A DNA stretch of 64,000 nt from Sinelater perroti (taxonomy: Eukaryota > Arthropoda > Insecta > Coleoptera > Elateridae), in the NCBI GenBank assembly GCA_036346155.1, contig JARFIY010000158.1, forward strand, positions 7,102,501 through 7,166,500, read 5' to 3'. Within the stretch, counting starts at the first letter, position 1. Every line of letters begins with the position of its first letter. The notes beneath the pieces were generated by a model. The model made no database searches. It saw nothing but the letters and a program-made list of their open reading frames with translations, and was not told the DNA's origin. Made by a program: the position numbers and the translations under genes. This document shows positions 11,257 through 22,981 of this stretch, in pieces.

Positions 11257-12170
11257 TCAAATTTCTTCTAAGCTTATATTCTCTAACTCACTTTTTATTT
11301 CTTCTATTCTTCTTTCCACTATATCTCTGCACATTTTTGGTGTGTTTATCTCTTGTAATTTATACGTTTTAATAACTTTGGTCGATATTTTATATTTCAC
11401 TATTGTTTTTTGACCTTCCTTCTCTCTTTCTATTTTTATTTTTTCTGTTAGCAAGTAGTGGTCGCTATAAATTTCCGGACCTTTCAATATTTTGACATCC
11501 GTGATCTCTTTTCTGTATATTTTATTGGTAAGTGAATAGTCAATTATAAATTTCTTATTTTTACCTCTTCGGTATATTTATGTATATTCTTTTGAGTAGA
11601 AAGTGTTTGCTACATTTAAATTATTCTCCATAGGGAAGTTTATTAATGTGTTTCGATTGTTGTATATACGATTCTCCCCATAGATGCCTATAATGTTGAA
11701 TACATCGCTGATTCTCCCAAATTGTCATTAAAGTCTGCTAACATTTTTAGTCTACCTTTTAAGTTTCCGATCGTGTAAGTTAATTAGTCCCAGAACTCTT
11801 CCTTCTTCCTTGTTAATGTGTTCTCATTGGGATCATATACTATTATCATTGTTGTATTAATTATATGGTCAAGTTGTATTTCAATATTCACGATACAAAT
11901 TTTTATTTTTTATAGTTTTTGCCTATTTCTTTTTAATTATATATCCAACTTCCTCTGCTACTCTTTTTTCTGGTGCGACCTTACTATATCACATTATATG
12001 TCTATCCATTTTTATCATCCCTTGTCCTTTTTTCTTTGTTCCAGTTATCGCTAATATGTCCAGTTGTGCCTTGTTGAATTCTTGTATAAGTTCATGTTCT
12101 TTCCTATTCATGCTTTTTATGTTCCATGTAACTATTTTTATTATTACCTTTAGTTTTAGCTTACTTATTT
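11257..12170 (-). pseudogene. Endonuclease of the older LINE, decayed
   Basis: On the minus strand the start TWNIKSMNRKEHELI and LDILAI are readable near 12150-12070. A LADFNDN piece, equivalent to GDFNAK, lies near 11730. The motif GPEIYSDHYLLTEKIK lies in an open piece at 11257-11487. These are, in order, the N-terminal strand, the DxN motif and the SDH motif of an apurinic-type endonuclease. Stops and shifts between them show long decay. It precedes the RT of the same element. Confidence 0.7.
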
Positions 12171-12179
12171 CAATTTCTT

Positions 12180-12990
12180 TATTTTGTTATTTTTCTTTTT
12201 GTTAGTGAAATTTTCTGCCTTGTGTTGTACCATTTCGTTTTCTATAATCTTATCTTTTGCTTGATTAGTCACCACTTTGCGACTCTTCTCTTGGAGTTTT
12301 TGTTTTTTAAAGTTGTATATATTTCTCGTTTATCCTTGTTTTATATCCACTCAGTATCGTCTAGTATTACTTTACTATAGCTCTTTTGGACCGTATTTCT
12401 TTTCTTTTTTTCTGCTTGCACTAGTTTTTTATGTATAATTTGCCTGATTCGATATTTTTTAACCTTGATTTATTTTGCATTATTTTTCTCTTATTTATTT
12501 TGTTTTCCAATTTCATTAAAAATGTTTTCTCACCTACCTTGGTTACTTTCTTAATTTACATTTATTTTTAAGTGTGGGTGTACAAAGTTTTCCCCATCCA
12601 GCTTCAGTATATTTAAGCTCGCTTGTATTTATTTTTCGTCCAGTCATAACTACGTTATTTTCCGCTTTTCTTTCTCTGATTTATCTCAATTTATTTTTGA
12701 TTTTGCCGTTTTCTTACTTTATCTTCTCATTCTATTCTCTCAAACTTTTGTTGTCCTCTTTTATTTTATTAATTCCCCCCACGGAATCCTTGTGGTCGAT
12801 ACTCATTTTTGTATTTTGGTTTTTATATCCTTCATTTCCTTATGTAACTCTCTATTAAGGTATCTAATTTTTCTTCGTTTTCATTTTTGTACTTTTTTAC
12901 GAAGCCCTCTTTATCTTCGTATTTACTTTGCCCCCTTTTTTATCTCGTCCTTTAAATAATCGTTACTATCCATTTTGTTTTGTTTCTCCC
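12180..12990 (-). pseudogene. ORF1 relic of the older LINE
   Basis: A lysine- and glutamate-rich region. One readable block on the minus strand, KTFLMKLENKINKRKIMQN followed by LKNIESGKLYIKN (about 12540-12420), resembles the C-terminal half of L1-like ORF1 proteins from arthropod LINEs. The rest carries stops. The assignment rests on this block and on its position upstream of the endonuclease. Confidence 0.45.
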
Positions 12991-13289
12991 ATATTTATTT
13001 ATTTAACTTAATCTTTATTGTGTTTTATTTTTAAAATTTAAATTCTTTTTAACTGCTGGTTGACATGTGAAAGTAAGGCAACCTAAATCGGCTTCTTGAA
13101 AGTTGGCCTATTATCAGTTTAACTAGATTTCCTACTTGGTCTGAATTATTACTATAATTCGTTACTTTATATTAAGAGATAGATATTTATGGCGTCCTAA
13201 GCTGACAACTTTTCGTCCGCCTTCTCTTTATTTTTTGCAAGGTATGTACGTATAAATTTTTAACTGGATCGGCCTTTTTCCTGCATCGG

Positions 13290-13500
13290 CTTTTTCCCTG
13301 GATCGGGAACGTGAAACAATTTAACTTACAATCGAAGCTCTGCTTGGCAGACGTAAACCAATTGGCCGTGGCCGACGCGCTGAAATGCAGCGGCCCGATG
13401 ACAGCCGCAGCCACCCGGTCATTCGAAAGAAGCGAGAGCGGCCCCGATGTGCGTGCACCAACGCGCAAATCAAGAGCTCAAAGTGCGGCACGCCACATTT
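13290..13500. promoter_or_regulatory. CpG-rich non-coding island B
   Basis: A GC-rich block (ggccgtggccgacgcgctg, cggccccgatgtgcgtgc) in AT-rich surroundings. Open frames on both strands here overlap one another and match nothing recognised, so the openness probably reflects composition. Candidate regulatory DNA by inference. Confidence 0.28.
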
Positions 13501-13606
13501 CATATCAGTCTTTGTTTACTTTCAGTTCAACTGTATAGGTTGCGTTTGTCCACTACGACGAGACCACGCCACATTTCTTTGTTTACTTTCTGTTCAAGTG
13601 TATAGA
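13493..13606 (+). repeat. Short direct duplication
   Basis: Two imperfect copies of a roughly 40-bp word lie in tandem. Both contain gccacattt, tttgtttacttt and gttcaa followed by tgtatag. The first is at about 13491-13539 and the second at about 13568-13606. Confidence 0.6.
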
Positions 13607-13609
13607 TAA

Positions 13610-15289
13610 ATTAATACAACCCTTTTACTTTTTTGTGTATAATGGGTTGCCTATCATGTTTTCGGCTAAATGGGGGTATTAAATCCTTGAAATTTTTTTA
13701 ATTTTTTCTTATTGCTTCCTGCAGAAGCCCTCCAACCGATGAATTCTTTCCTTACAATTATATCCAATCGATATGATCCAAATTGAGGTTGTATATCGGA
13801 GTTTGCAACAGTTTTTACACACAAAAAAATCTGTTTATGTCTCAAATAGAAAATTTTGACCTTCCAACTGCGACTTCCTTAAAAGATATTTTTTAAACAG
13901 TAGAATACTTAGCTTTAATCTTTCATAGGTGACAAAGGAATGTTGAGAATAGACGACAAATTGCAGAGAACATTTTACTTTCTTCAAAGCAACACTACGA
14001 AATTCTGCGGCTTTCGCGTTAATTCGCGAAATCGTTAACGATTATAAACAGTACCTTGAAGCAAAACCCAGGTTTGTAAATCCAATAATGGAGAGTGCGT
14101 CCAACGAGCCTGGCCATTTTGCACGACTGGAGTGAGTTATGCAGAACCTTGTTTTCCCACAGGATAATACCAAAGCGTTTTATCTGACGACTTAATAAGC
14201 CATCTCAGATCTATTCCGACAATCAAACCAAAGAAGGAAAAATAAAAACCAATTGTTAGCCTTTTCCCCAGAATATCTTTTAATCGAACGTATAACGATT
14301 TTAATACTTGAAGAAGATCTATTACGCAAACCAGTGAAAATAATCTGTATTTTCAGCACATTAAACAGCTTTGACATTAGTTTGGTACTAGATAGTAGAA
14401 AAATTTAAAAGAAGGTTGTTGCCTTCATCAAGAAAGGTCACCTTATCTAACTCAGATAGTCTTGGGGTAGAATTATCTCGTTGTACCCAGGCAGTAATGG
14501 TGTCCGTTGTGTAGAGTCTGCCAAGACCTTCAATATCACCACCCGACAAGTTTTCGCGAATCTGTATCTTTTACCTGTTGAAAATCAACCCTTTCAAGGC
14601 TGGGGAAATGTTAGGAATTTATATGTCGTTGTGCAAAAACAGCAGAGAACGACTTGCAGGTTTAAAAATTGTGATTATTGCACTACTGGTGAGAAGTAAC
14701 GAGGACCAATACTATAAAGTGTCCCGTTAAAAAATCCAGCGCACATCCTCTAATAATCAGACTAGTCCAAAACCCACATTTTTTCAGTAATGGGTCAAGA
14801 TTTAGGTTTAAATATTACGATTTCTGCCCTTGAGTTTAAGCATATGCCGAAGATGAACTATATAGTAGACTAGTAGTAGTAAAAGTAGATACATGGATTT
14901 GGTATGGTGTTAATACTATAGTATAGATCTTTAGAAGAATGACTCATATCGACTAGGTCGAGTGTGTTCTTATAGGACATAAGTTACTATTATAGAACAT
15001 AGAGGTTTAGATATGAAGGTTTTCGGAAGAATTGTCGAGTCTATAATCCATCTGAACATCTATAAGAAGAGTTGAACTGAAAGATTAGAAATTGATTTGT
15101 AGCTTCATAGACTCTTCAGTTTAAGGCATGCGGATATTGAAAGAACTCCACGAAGGTTAAATTCTTTGCCACGTTTGTGTCATCCTTACATTTTTTGCTT
15201 AACTGTATGTTAAACTTTGCGACACTGTAGTATGTACAAGAGAAAAACAAAACGATCAAGGGTTACAGATAATGCCCCTCTGCCGCAAT
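13610..15289. other. Unassigned AT-rich region
   Basis: No transposon protein, splice-linked exon or structured repeat was recognised. Short open frames of about 60-70 codons on either strand carry no known motif. Confidence 0.4.
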
Positions 15290-15660
15290 TTTCGAAACAA
15301 AGACCCGACCTCTTCAGGCGCGCCATCTGCCAATTAAACTCCGGATATCGGAATCGCCGCGTCATTAGTAGCCGGTGAGCAGCGCCCGCAACGCGTTGTT
15401 ATTAAACCTGCGCCGTGCGTTTATCGTGTCATAAATACCCGCAATCCTATGATCTGATAATCCGCGCGGCACGCAAAATACAGCGGAGCTCTGGTTTACA
15501 AAGGATCGCCGCAGGCATTTAGCGAGTGCAATCGCCGAGAGGATTGCGAAATGATTGTAATTCGAATTAGTCCGCCGCAAACGCGCCGCCGGGCCCTCGC
15601 TTAATCTTGGCCGGGCTGGTTTACGCGCGGGCTGGGAATTTGCAGGGCTGCGAACTTTTT
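15290..15660. promoter_or_regulatory. CpG-rich non-coding island C
   Basis: A GC- and CpG-rich block (cgccgccgggccctcgc, gcccgcaacgcgttg) interleaved with homeobox- and Cdx/AbdB-like words (attaaac, tttatcg, cataaa). No protein motif is seen in any frame. The pattern matches that of the other islands and suggests conserved regulatory sequence. Function is inferred. Confidence 0.33.
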
Positions 15661-16059
15661 TGGTTTATATCGGCAAGGGCTGATCGATCACTTACGAAGA
15701 AATGGAAACAAGAGCCAACAAGCAAAAGGTTTCTGCTAAAGCATCCATCATTTGTTTTGGAGGGGAAGATTTGCGAGAAGTGTAAAGAGATACACATCGC
15801 ACCCCTAGAACCTAAAAACTATTCTTAAGATATTAAAAAAGCGTTTTTTGTCAGTATAAAATCCATTGCAGTTTTTATGACAAGTTTTTATTTGGGAAAG
15901 CTATAGACTAGAGAAACCGACACCCTTTTAGCCTGTTTTATATTATAAAAATACAAACCGCCTGTTGAAATATACAGGAATTTGATTACCGGCAGGTATA
16001 TATAGGAATCTGTTTTATTATATGTAGGTATAAGATAAGGGTACCCCAAGATTGAAAAA

Positions 16060-16360
16060 TTTTGAGGTGTGATGTTGTTCTTCTAGGGATGCGGTATATC
16101 AATATACCTGCAAAGCTTGCAACGCATAGCGAAGTGGCGAAGCAGTCTCCCAAATTTGAGAACCCTCTAGTTTGTAGTTTAAAAGCAAATTCATGGGTGG
16201 ACCAATCAGTTTCAAAATCACTAGCAAAGAAGCCTTTTTGGTCACCTGCCGATTGGTGAAAACAGAATTTGGAAATTCCCAGCCGTTCTCGAGTTTTTGC
16301 TCGGACGGACAGACAGACAAACGGACAACATGAAGCTAGTGACTCCGCTTTGCTTCGTCA
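16060..16360 (+). repeat. Putative interspersed repeat with a GGACAGACA motif
   Basis: A block of about 300 bp ends with the tandem-like motif cggacggacagacagacaa (about 16301-16319) and a Cys/Ser-poor tail gcttcgtcacttaataat. The same kind of GGAC-AGAC motif is common in insect interspersed repeats, but no second copy is visible in this window. Weak assignment. Confidence 0.3.
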
Positions 16361-16649
16361 CTTAATAATTATATAATAAAAGAGAAAAAAGTTTAAATAA
16401 AAAATCTTAAATATAAATATAATTATAAGTAGGCATTCTATATGACTTTCCAACTATAGTAAACTATAGTTAACTGTGAATATTATAACAAGACGTGGTT
16501 GATGTGTTGCCTATACTGTTGAAGCTACAACCAATTATAAAACGAACTGGCAATCTGTAAATAATATACTTTTGAGTCGTAACTTTGTTATTGCAGAAAC
16601 ATAAGTAATTGCATTTGTTTTTATGTCATAAAATTTTATGACAAAAAAA

Positions 16650-16766
16650 CAATTGCAGGATTGAAGTGGCAACAACTGGCACAGGATAGAATAAGGTGGA
16701 AACAAAAAAAGGAGGCCTGTGTCGCAAAATGGACAGAAGTAGGCTAGAAGAAGAAGAAGAAGAAGC
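16650..16766 (+). mobile_element. 5'-truncated LINE 3' end with (GAA)n tail
   Basis: A short plus-strand read gives LKWQQLAQDRIRWKQKKEAC and AKWTEVG, the C-terminal tail of RTE-like LINE proteins (compare WIQIAQNRDRWKELG in the 26.4-29.7 kb element). It is followed at once by an (AGA)n tract at about 16745-16766. This is the expected outcome of target-primed reverse transcription that stopped early. Confidence 0.7.
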
Positions 16767-16769
16767 AAT

Positions 16770-18900
16770 TTGCATTAATTTTTTTGTTTCTCTTCCTAAG
16801 GGCAATAAAGCCACAAAAAGGTAACTTAAAATAATTTTTTTTTATTAAAGTGATTTTTGTAGTACTAAATATATCAGATGCTGTTCTTTTGCTCACTCTG
16901 GTGATTAAGTACGGAGCATCCCAATACATTGTAAAACATTTCCAAACGCCCCCTCATAGGGGCACCGTTAGCAACAGATTCCGGGGTAACCGCCGAGTCG
17001 TTACGGTTGAGCGGCGAATTTAATTTCTCGCGTCTGCGGTGCTACTTTGTGCCTGTTCTTATTTGTAGTGTCTTGTGACAGAATTTTTATTGGTTTAAAA
17101 ATAGTCACATGTCTTTTTTATAAGCAAAAGAGAAGAAATGATCAAAATAATTTAACAGGCTATTATTGAAAGATTATTGAGCGAATATCGAATATTTGCA
17201 ACATGTAGAAACTACGTAGTGATCCATATGTTCTTTACTAAGATTGTAACTATAGATGAGTCGTGGTGGTGTGGATACCTAGAAACAATACAAGAATCAG
17301 ACCAAGAGAAACTTTAACTTCCCCAGGACTTAAACAAGAAAATTATCAAAACAACATTAATTTGTTTGTTTCATGTGCATGGGATTAGGCACAAAATTTT
17401 GTTTTTCTAGGAAAAAAGTGAGCAAACTTGAAAAACTGCAAAAGTTAATTGATGTAGTTATGTAAATGATGCGAAAGGCGGTACTATACAGGCTTTAAAG
17501 GGTATTTCGGATCAAGAGCTCTAGAATTGTCCAGCAGTAGGCAACACGTTGGAAATATGCCTATCTTAGCGTAAAGCTTAATATAATCTTTGAAAAAATA
17601 ATTTATTTTAGTTTTAGATACTTTTTTGTATACCCTAACCTTATAGTTCTAACTTCCAATCATATAGGTACAGCGCGTTGTTCTATTCTATGCAGACACT
17701 ACCTTTAAGCTATTTGCTTTTGGATTGTAAAAGAAACAGAAAAGAGACAACGTAAAAAAGATAGCAATAGTAAAGTAAATAAGACGACTAAGACAAAGAG
17801 AATACTAAAAGCAAAGAAAAGAAATCTGAAGAATGTACAAGAATTAAAAAATCAATGAAGTTAATAAAATAATAGGCTAAGTAAAATAATCGGATCAGTG
17901 AGATGAAAATTGAAGCAAAGAAAGCTTGGTACAGCATAATAAAAGATAAATGATATATTGATAAAATATAGTATGCTGTATATCGCTAGTTTCTATTTAC
18001 CGAAAAATGTAATTGGAGAAAAGACCCCTCTTCAAATACTTGGAGCAACTTGTGTTGTGAGAAATTAAGAAGCGATCCTACAAAGAAGGTGTGACTTGTA
18101 GTAGAGGAATATATATAATAACTCACTTAAAATTGGAGAAGAAATAGGGGAAATGTAGGTACAATATCGAAATTAAAGATGAGTCTTGAGATATATTGAC
18201 GCCAAAGGTGGAAGATTTCTTGTTCTTATCAACTGGATATCGGCAAAATAAAAAGTCGTGCCCAAAACAGAGGAAAGCATTTTTGATGGTGACGAAGCGA
18301 GAGCCATCATGCCAGGAGAGCAGTAGATAACTTTTGGGAGCCAGTGCCATAAAGAAATATTCATGAATGGAAAAATAAAATTCTACAATTACATGAGTTG
18401 AAGGAGTAGTTGACATATTGAAGATCCCAAAAAGATTTGAATGCAAACGAGTTAGGTTTGTGTAGATGCAGAAGATAAACAAACCTTTGTAACATAATGA
18501 GTCAGAAAAAGACGACATAATATTAAATACTGCAAGTGTCTTATGCTAACAATTGTCTTATTACTTCTTTACAATTTTAAAAAATTGTGTTGTAAGGCGG
18601 ATTCAAGGATATTGTGTAAGAAGAGAGTAAAATAGGAGACGTAGGAATCAAAGTCAATGGAGAAGAAGGAGACGTTGTGAACAAAAATGCTAAAGTACAA
18701 GATATCCAAAGCAAAGAACACAAAACGTAGACACTGTTAACAATCAATTCCAAGGTAAACCAATTATTTCTGGACAATGTCGTATTTTCTTACACTAAAA
18801 CCATCGCTTGATGGTTGCAATGCCATAAAAACAAGAAACAAGAAACAAGAAAATAAAGGTAAAAGCCCTTAAAAGAGAAAAAAATCAGAGAAAAAGGAAA
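16770..18900. other. Unassigned AT-rich region
   Basis: No firm feature. A lysine- and asparagine-rich A-rich stretch near 17740-17960 could be LINE linker debris, but no diagnostic motif is present. A 131-codon minus-strand frame at 18123-18518 has no recognisable domain and overlaps another frame. Confidence 0.35.
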
Positions 18901-18904
18901 ACAA

Positions 18905-20620
18905 CCAGGTGACACTTTATTGACAGTTTACTGGACTTGTCTTTCTCGGATGATAATTCTTAAGCAGGGGAATAGAGAAGACTTAATGGGCCAAAAATTA
19001 CAATAATGAGATGAATAGATTCAAGATGGATATTTTCTATTCTTGTAATAAGAAGCCGAACATCAAATCAGTTCTTCTCAGGGAAGCTGCAATAAGTGAC
19101 TGGTATGGGCTCCTTTGGGAAAAGAACACTTGGCGAGTTTTAAATTGCAAGTTTGTGAAGATAAAGAAATTGAAAATGGAGATTGTGCACTTGTGTGATA
19201 TGAAAGCTAAACAAACCTGTTCCTTTTAAGGAAGGCGCATTGGATTTGCTTTCTTCTGAGACTTGGTCTTAGGCTGGGAAAAAGAAGACGCAACGGAGAT
19301 GTAGAAATTCAAGGTGAAGATTTTGTCAAAGAAGAAAGTTGTTCTTCTCAGAAAATACAAGTAACTGACATGGGTGGACATTGGACTTACCTTCCTTTGA
19401 AGCTTGTACGGTTGGGGAAAAAGATTTAATTCGCCTTAAACTGCAGTTGAATAAAGATGAAGAGATTCAAGGTGGAGATTTTGTATGTGTGTGATATGAA
19501 GATCAAACAACAAATAAATTCTCTTTGGGGAAGAAAGAACTGGCATGACTGGCATGACTGAGCATTGGGTTTGTCTTTCTCTGGGGAATAAACAAGACTT
19601 AGTAGGTCCGAAATTTTCACTTAATGGGGATGAAGAGATTACAAATGAAGATTTTGCACTTTTGTAATATGAAACTTAAACGAGAAATTTGCCCTCTCTA
19701 GTGAACATAAAAGAAACGACCGGTATGGGTAAATACTGGACTTGTCTTCCTTTGATAATTGTTTTGAGTCGAGAACAAACACTTAGTGGGTTTGAAATTG
19801 AGGCGCAATCAAGATAAGGAGATTTAAGATGGAGATTTTGCAGTGTTGTAAGAAGAAGGCTAAAAACAATTCTTTTCTCTTTAGAAAAGGTACAAGACAA
19901 TGGACTTGCCTCCTGATGATTGTTTTTAAGCGGTTTAAGATGGCGATTTTGTACTTGTGCAATATGAAGGTCGAACAAGACATCTGTTCACTTCTCTGAC
20001 GTTTGTTCTAGGGTTGGGGAAAAAAGAAGACTTAGTGTGTCTGGAACTACAATTTAATGAAGATGGAGATTTTGTACTTTTGTTATATGAAAGCCAAATA
20101 ACAAATCTGTTCTCTTAGGGAAGATAACAGAAGTGGCTGGCATTCTTGGTCATTGGACTTGCCTTTCTCTGAGACTTGTGCTTAGGTTGGGGAATAAAGA
20201 AGGCTTAGTGGGCCTGAAATTGCAATTTAACAGAAATGAAGAGATTCTAGGTTGAGATTTTGTACCTGTGGGATAAAAAGGCTGAACAGGACATCTATTC
20301 TTCTCAAAGAAAATACAAGAAATAATTGGCATTAAACTTGCTTTCCTTTAATTATCGTTCTACGGTTGGGGAAAAATTAAGTTGTTTGAAATATGAAGAT
20401 ATTTAATATGGAGATTTTGTACTTGTTTCAGATAAAGGTCAAATAATTAATATGTTCCCCTTGGGGGAAATTTCCTCTTAATGGAGATGAATAGAGTCAA
20501 GATAGAGGTGTTGTACCTGTGCGCTATAATGGATAATCAATAAATTTGTTCTCCCCAGGAAAGATACAAAAGGTGGCTGGCATGGGTGAGGGGCAAATAC
20601 CAAATAATTTTTTTTGTCTC
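18905..20620 (+). repeat. Degenerate tandem array, about 11 units
   Basis: A block of about 100-190 bp recurs head to tail with heavy divergence. Each unit keeps a core like gatggagattttgtacttg, then a TATGAA-plus-AAAC segment, a TGTTCTCT..GGAAGA segment, a GGCATGG..GGAC segment, a TGGACTTGCCTTTCT segment and a GGTTGGGGAAAAA segment. Cores lie near 19025, 19175, 19313, 19472, 19645, 19828, 19938, 20061, 20251, 20408 and 20500. Units vary in length by internal deletion. No open frame runs through it. It ends about 800 bp before the FN3 exon, downstream in the gene's direction. Confidence 0.75.
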
Positions 20621-20624
20621 TCTA

Positions 20625-21409
20625 AGTATTCCGCGTCATCATTGAAGGCTAAGTAAATAAATATATTTGAAAATTGTAAGGCTTTCAGAACCGCAAATAT
20701 TCAGTTTTGATACAAGCAAGCCTTACTGTTACGGTGAACTGCGTGAGACTATTTCCTCTTGGCCATAGACTCATGTTACCTTAAGGTCCTTTTTTGTAAT
20801 AAATCTTATTTACATTCAATTTTAAATTTTTGTGTTTTAATAAAAGAAGATGATACTCAATCTTTAATAAAACAATACCACACTTCTTATCTAAATCTTG
20901 ATCAATAAATTAAATCTTGTCAATAATTCTGCAGATGTCTTTACCGTCCTATTTCTTGAGATAAAAATAACAGTAAAAAAGCAAAGAGGTAAGAAGTTGC
21001 CAAATCAACGAACAACACGTAAAATTGAGATAAATAAAAAAACAAAGTCATAGTGACTCTAATGATCTTCAAAGCTAGTCTGTCATGTGACTGATAAAGA
21101 AAAATTAAATGAGTGTACAACAGGGCAAATTTTGACGAAGAGTGACGGAAAGATTTAGAAAAAATTAGATGTCCAAGCCAAGAAATGCGTTTTTTCTTTT
21201 AAAAGTGTTGAAAGAATAGCAAAATTATTTTTCTAACCTCAAGTTTTGGTGAGAAGAAAAACTAATAGAGGAAGGAAATAAATAAACACGTGTATAAAAT
21301 AAAAAAAATAAAGCAAAAAAGCTATAGCAAAGCAAAAAATGTAAGGAACATTTCAGAATGCAGATAACGTCTGTGTTTAGTTAACATCCAATAATGTCCC
21401 GGAAGGAGC
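20625..21409. other. AT-rich presumed intron
   Basis: Between the tandem array and the FN3 exon. No transposon or coding signal recognised. Confidence 0.35.
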
Positions 21410-21415
21410 ACTCAC

Positions 21416-21606
21416 CCTCTTGGAGGCCTGGTGTTGCAGCGGCCGGGGGTGTCCGTCCTCAGTGTTAGCGCTCATATCGGGCAATCTCCTGTACAGCAGC
21501 TTGAACTCCTCGATAGGGCTCAACGACTCCACGGCCCACGTGATATTGTAGCTGTCCCTCCACTGCCCCCTGGAGGCGCTGCTGAACTTCGCCGGGTTCG
21601 GTTTGC
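21416..21606 (-). CDS. Fibronectin-III exon of an Ig/FN3 cell-adhesion protein (partial gene)
   Basis: A 191-bp minus-strand exon. It follows a ttctcag acceptor and ends at an AAGAGG|GTGAGT donor. The peptide begins GKPNPAKFSSA, continues GQWRDSYNITWAVESLSPI and reaches EEFKLLYRRLP. This is the first half of an FN3 domain: the W in the B strand and PI-EEF-LLYR in the C strand. It ends with a polar tail up to HQASKR. The first codon is split: G from the Ig exon at 34219 plus GC gives Gly. Insect proteins with Ig domains followed by one FN3 domain (klingon, wrapper and lachesin-like neural adhesion proteins) have this join. The rest of FN3 was not found downstream within the window. The precise orthologue is not certain. 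Confidence 0.85.
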
Positions 21607-22981
21607 CTGAGAACAAATTTATTTTATAGAAAATCGTGTAAATCATGGATTTGCATTTTGTGGTGTTAATTATTCACTTAAACATATGAAACCAAAACAA
21701 GAGAAAAGCAGGACCCACAATTTGAAAAAAAAAAATTGAGAAGATTCGGTTATAAGAATAGTTCAAGTTTTCTTATAGGTGAACTGGAATTTCTCTTAAG
21801 AAGACTTAAGTGTACGCGGGGTCTAAACTATGTTTATGAGGACAAAAAGTAGTTGAAAATGAAAGTTAAATAGTTGTTAAGGTTAGAATAAGCTATGGAT
21901 TGCTGCCTAAGTGATCCGATCCTGACTCACGACAATACTGGCTCTATACAGTTGTCCAAACTTGACAAAAAATTAAGGATTTGGTTTGGACTGTATTAGG
22001 ACACACAACTTACAGTCTGGTCTTTGGACCAGGAGGACAGACATTTAACGAAGATGTTTTTGTTGAAATATGCTTTAATACACACATACAAATAACAACA
22101 ATGATGGTATTGGAAAGTGAAGATTACTAATTATATTTTGGGAGTATAAATGTAATTTGTAAATGTTCAAGAAAAACTGCATGGTATCTTACTTCAAATA
22201 AAAAAAAGTTTATGTAGCGTGATCCAGTAGCCAAACTCTTAGTGATCATCTGGTTTCCATTGGTTGTAGAAGGTTCCCTAGTCGTTTATTGGGATAAGCT
22301 TTAAGTTTTTTATGGTGTCTGATCGTTACTTCACGTGTATAATGTGTGGTTGGTACTACATCAAGATGCGTCTACGATAGATTGGCTTAGTGTTATACTC
22401 TCTAACACAATTCTAGTTCATCACCATATGAATCCATATGAGTTTAATTATGGTTCTTGTTGTGGCATATCGACATTATTAAGTTGACATTTGGGCAGCT
22501 ACTTTTTCTGAGGGAGAAATTTTAATTGGTTAACATTTATCTTACATTTCTTTATCTAGTCTCTGATCAGGTTTAAGTGCTGCTAAGGAATAGATGCCCC
22601 AACTATTGGATTTATTGCGAATATTTCAGTGTTGCTTTTATTTTTAGAAGGTGGTATCTTGTGTAAATATGACTTTAACGCGTTGAAATATCTAACAGGG
22701 AGGTTATTTGTTGGAAAGTAGGCCTGGGTGTTAAAGTGTCTCATCTAGGAAGATTGCTGAATATGTCCTGTGAAGCAAATTATGTCATTGGTATACTGTG
22801 AAATGAGCGTGTTGGAAGTCAAATTGGTGATCCGGAATCCATTTGTCTTCTCTTTCAAATGGAGGGTTCTTGAGGTATTATTGAGGTGTATGAACAGTTT
22901 CGAATGCTGTATCTAAGTTCTGAATATATACATGTGGTTTAAATATGACCTGTTTAGTTCTGTTTAGGAATGGCTAGAGTG

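Larger units (their letters stand above)
5726..13010 (-). mobile_element. Older LINE, split by two later insertions
   Basis: A minus-strand non-LTR element read from about 13010 down to 5726. It has an L1-like ORF1 relic (12180-12990), endonuclease (about 11440-12170) and reverse transcriptase (10959-11250 linker, 9296-9658, then 5726-5992). It is interrupted at 9659-10958 by a mariner relative and at 5993-9295 by an RTE-type element. The RT is cut off near 5726 after the palm motif LYLAFLVEYEQ, so the 3' half is missing. Clade uncertain, RTE-like in sequence style. Confidence 0.8.

Noticed and set aside
18123..18518. A 131-codon minus-strand frame as a gene
   Set aside because: No recognisable domain, no splice partner and an overlapping frame in the same bases.
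18905..20620. A possible CRISPR-like or satellite array
   Set aside because: Repeats are long and highly divergent and spacers are not unique; it is a degenerate tandem array in an insect genome, not a CRISPR array.
21416..21646. Start codon at 21646 for the FN3 frame
   Set aside because: The Met lies in sequence upstream of an AG acceptor and the peptide is continuous with the Ig exon through splicing.
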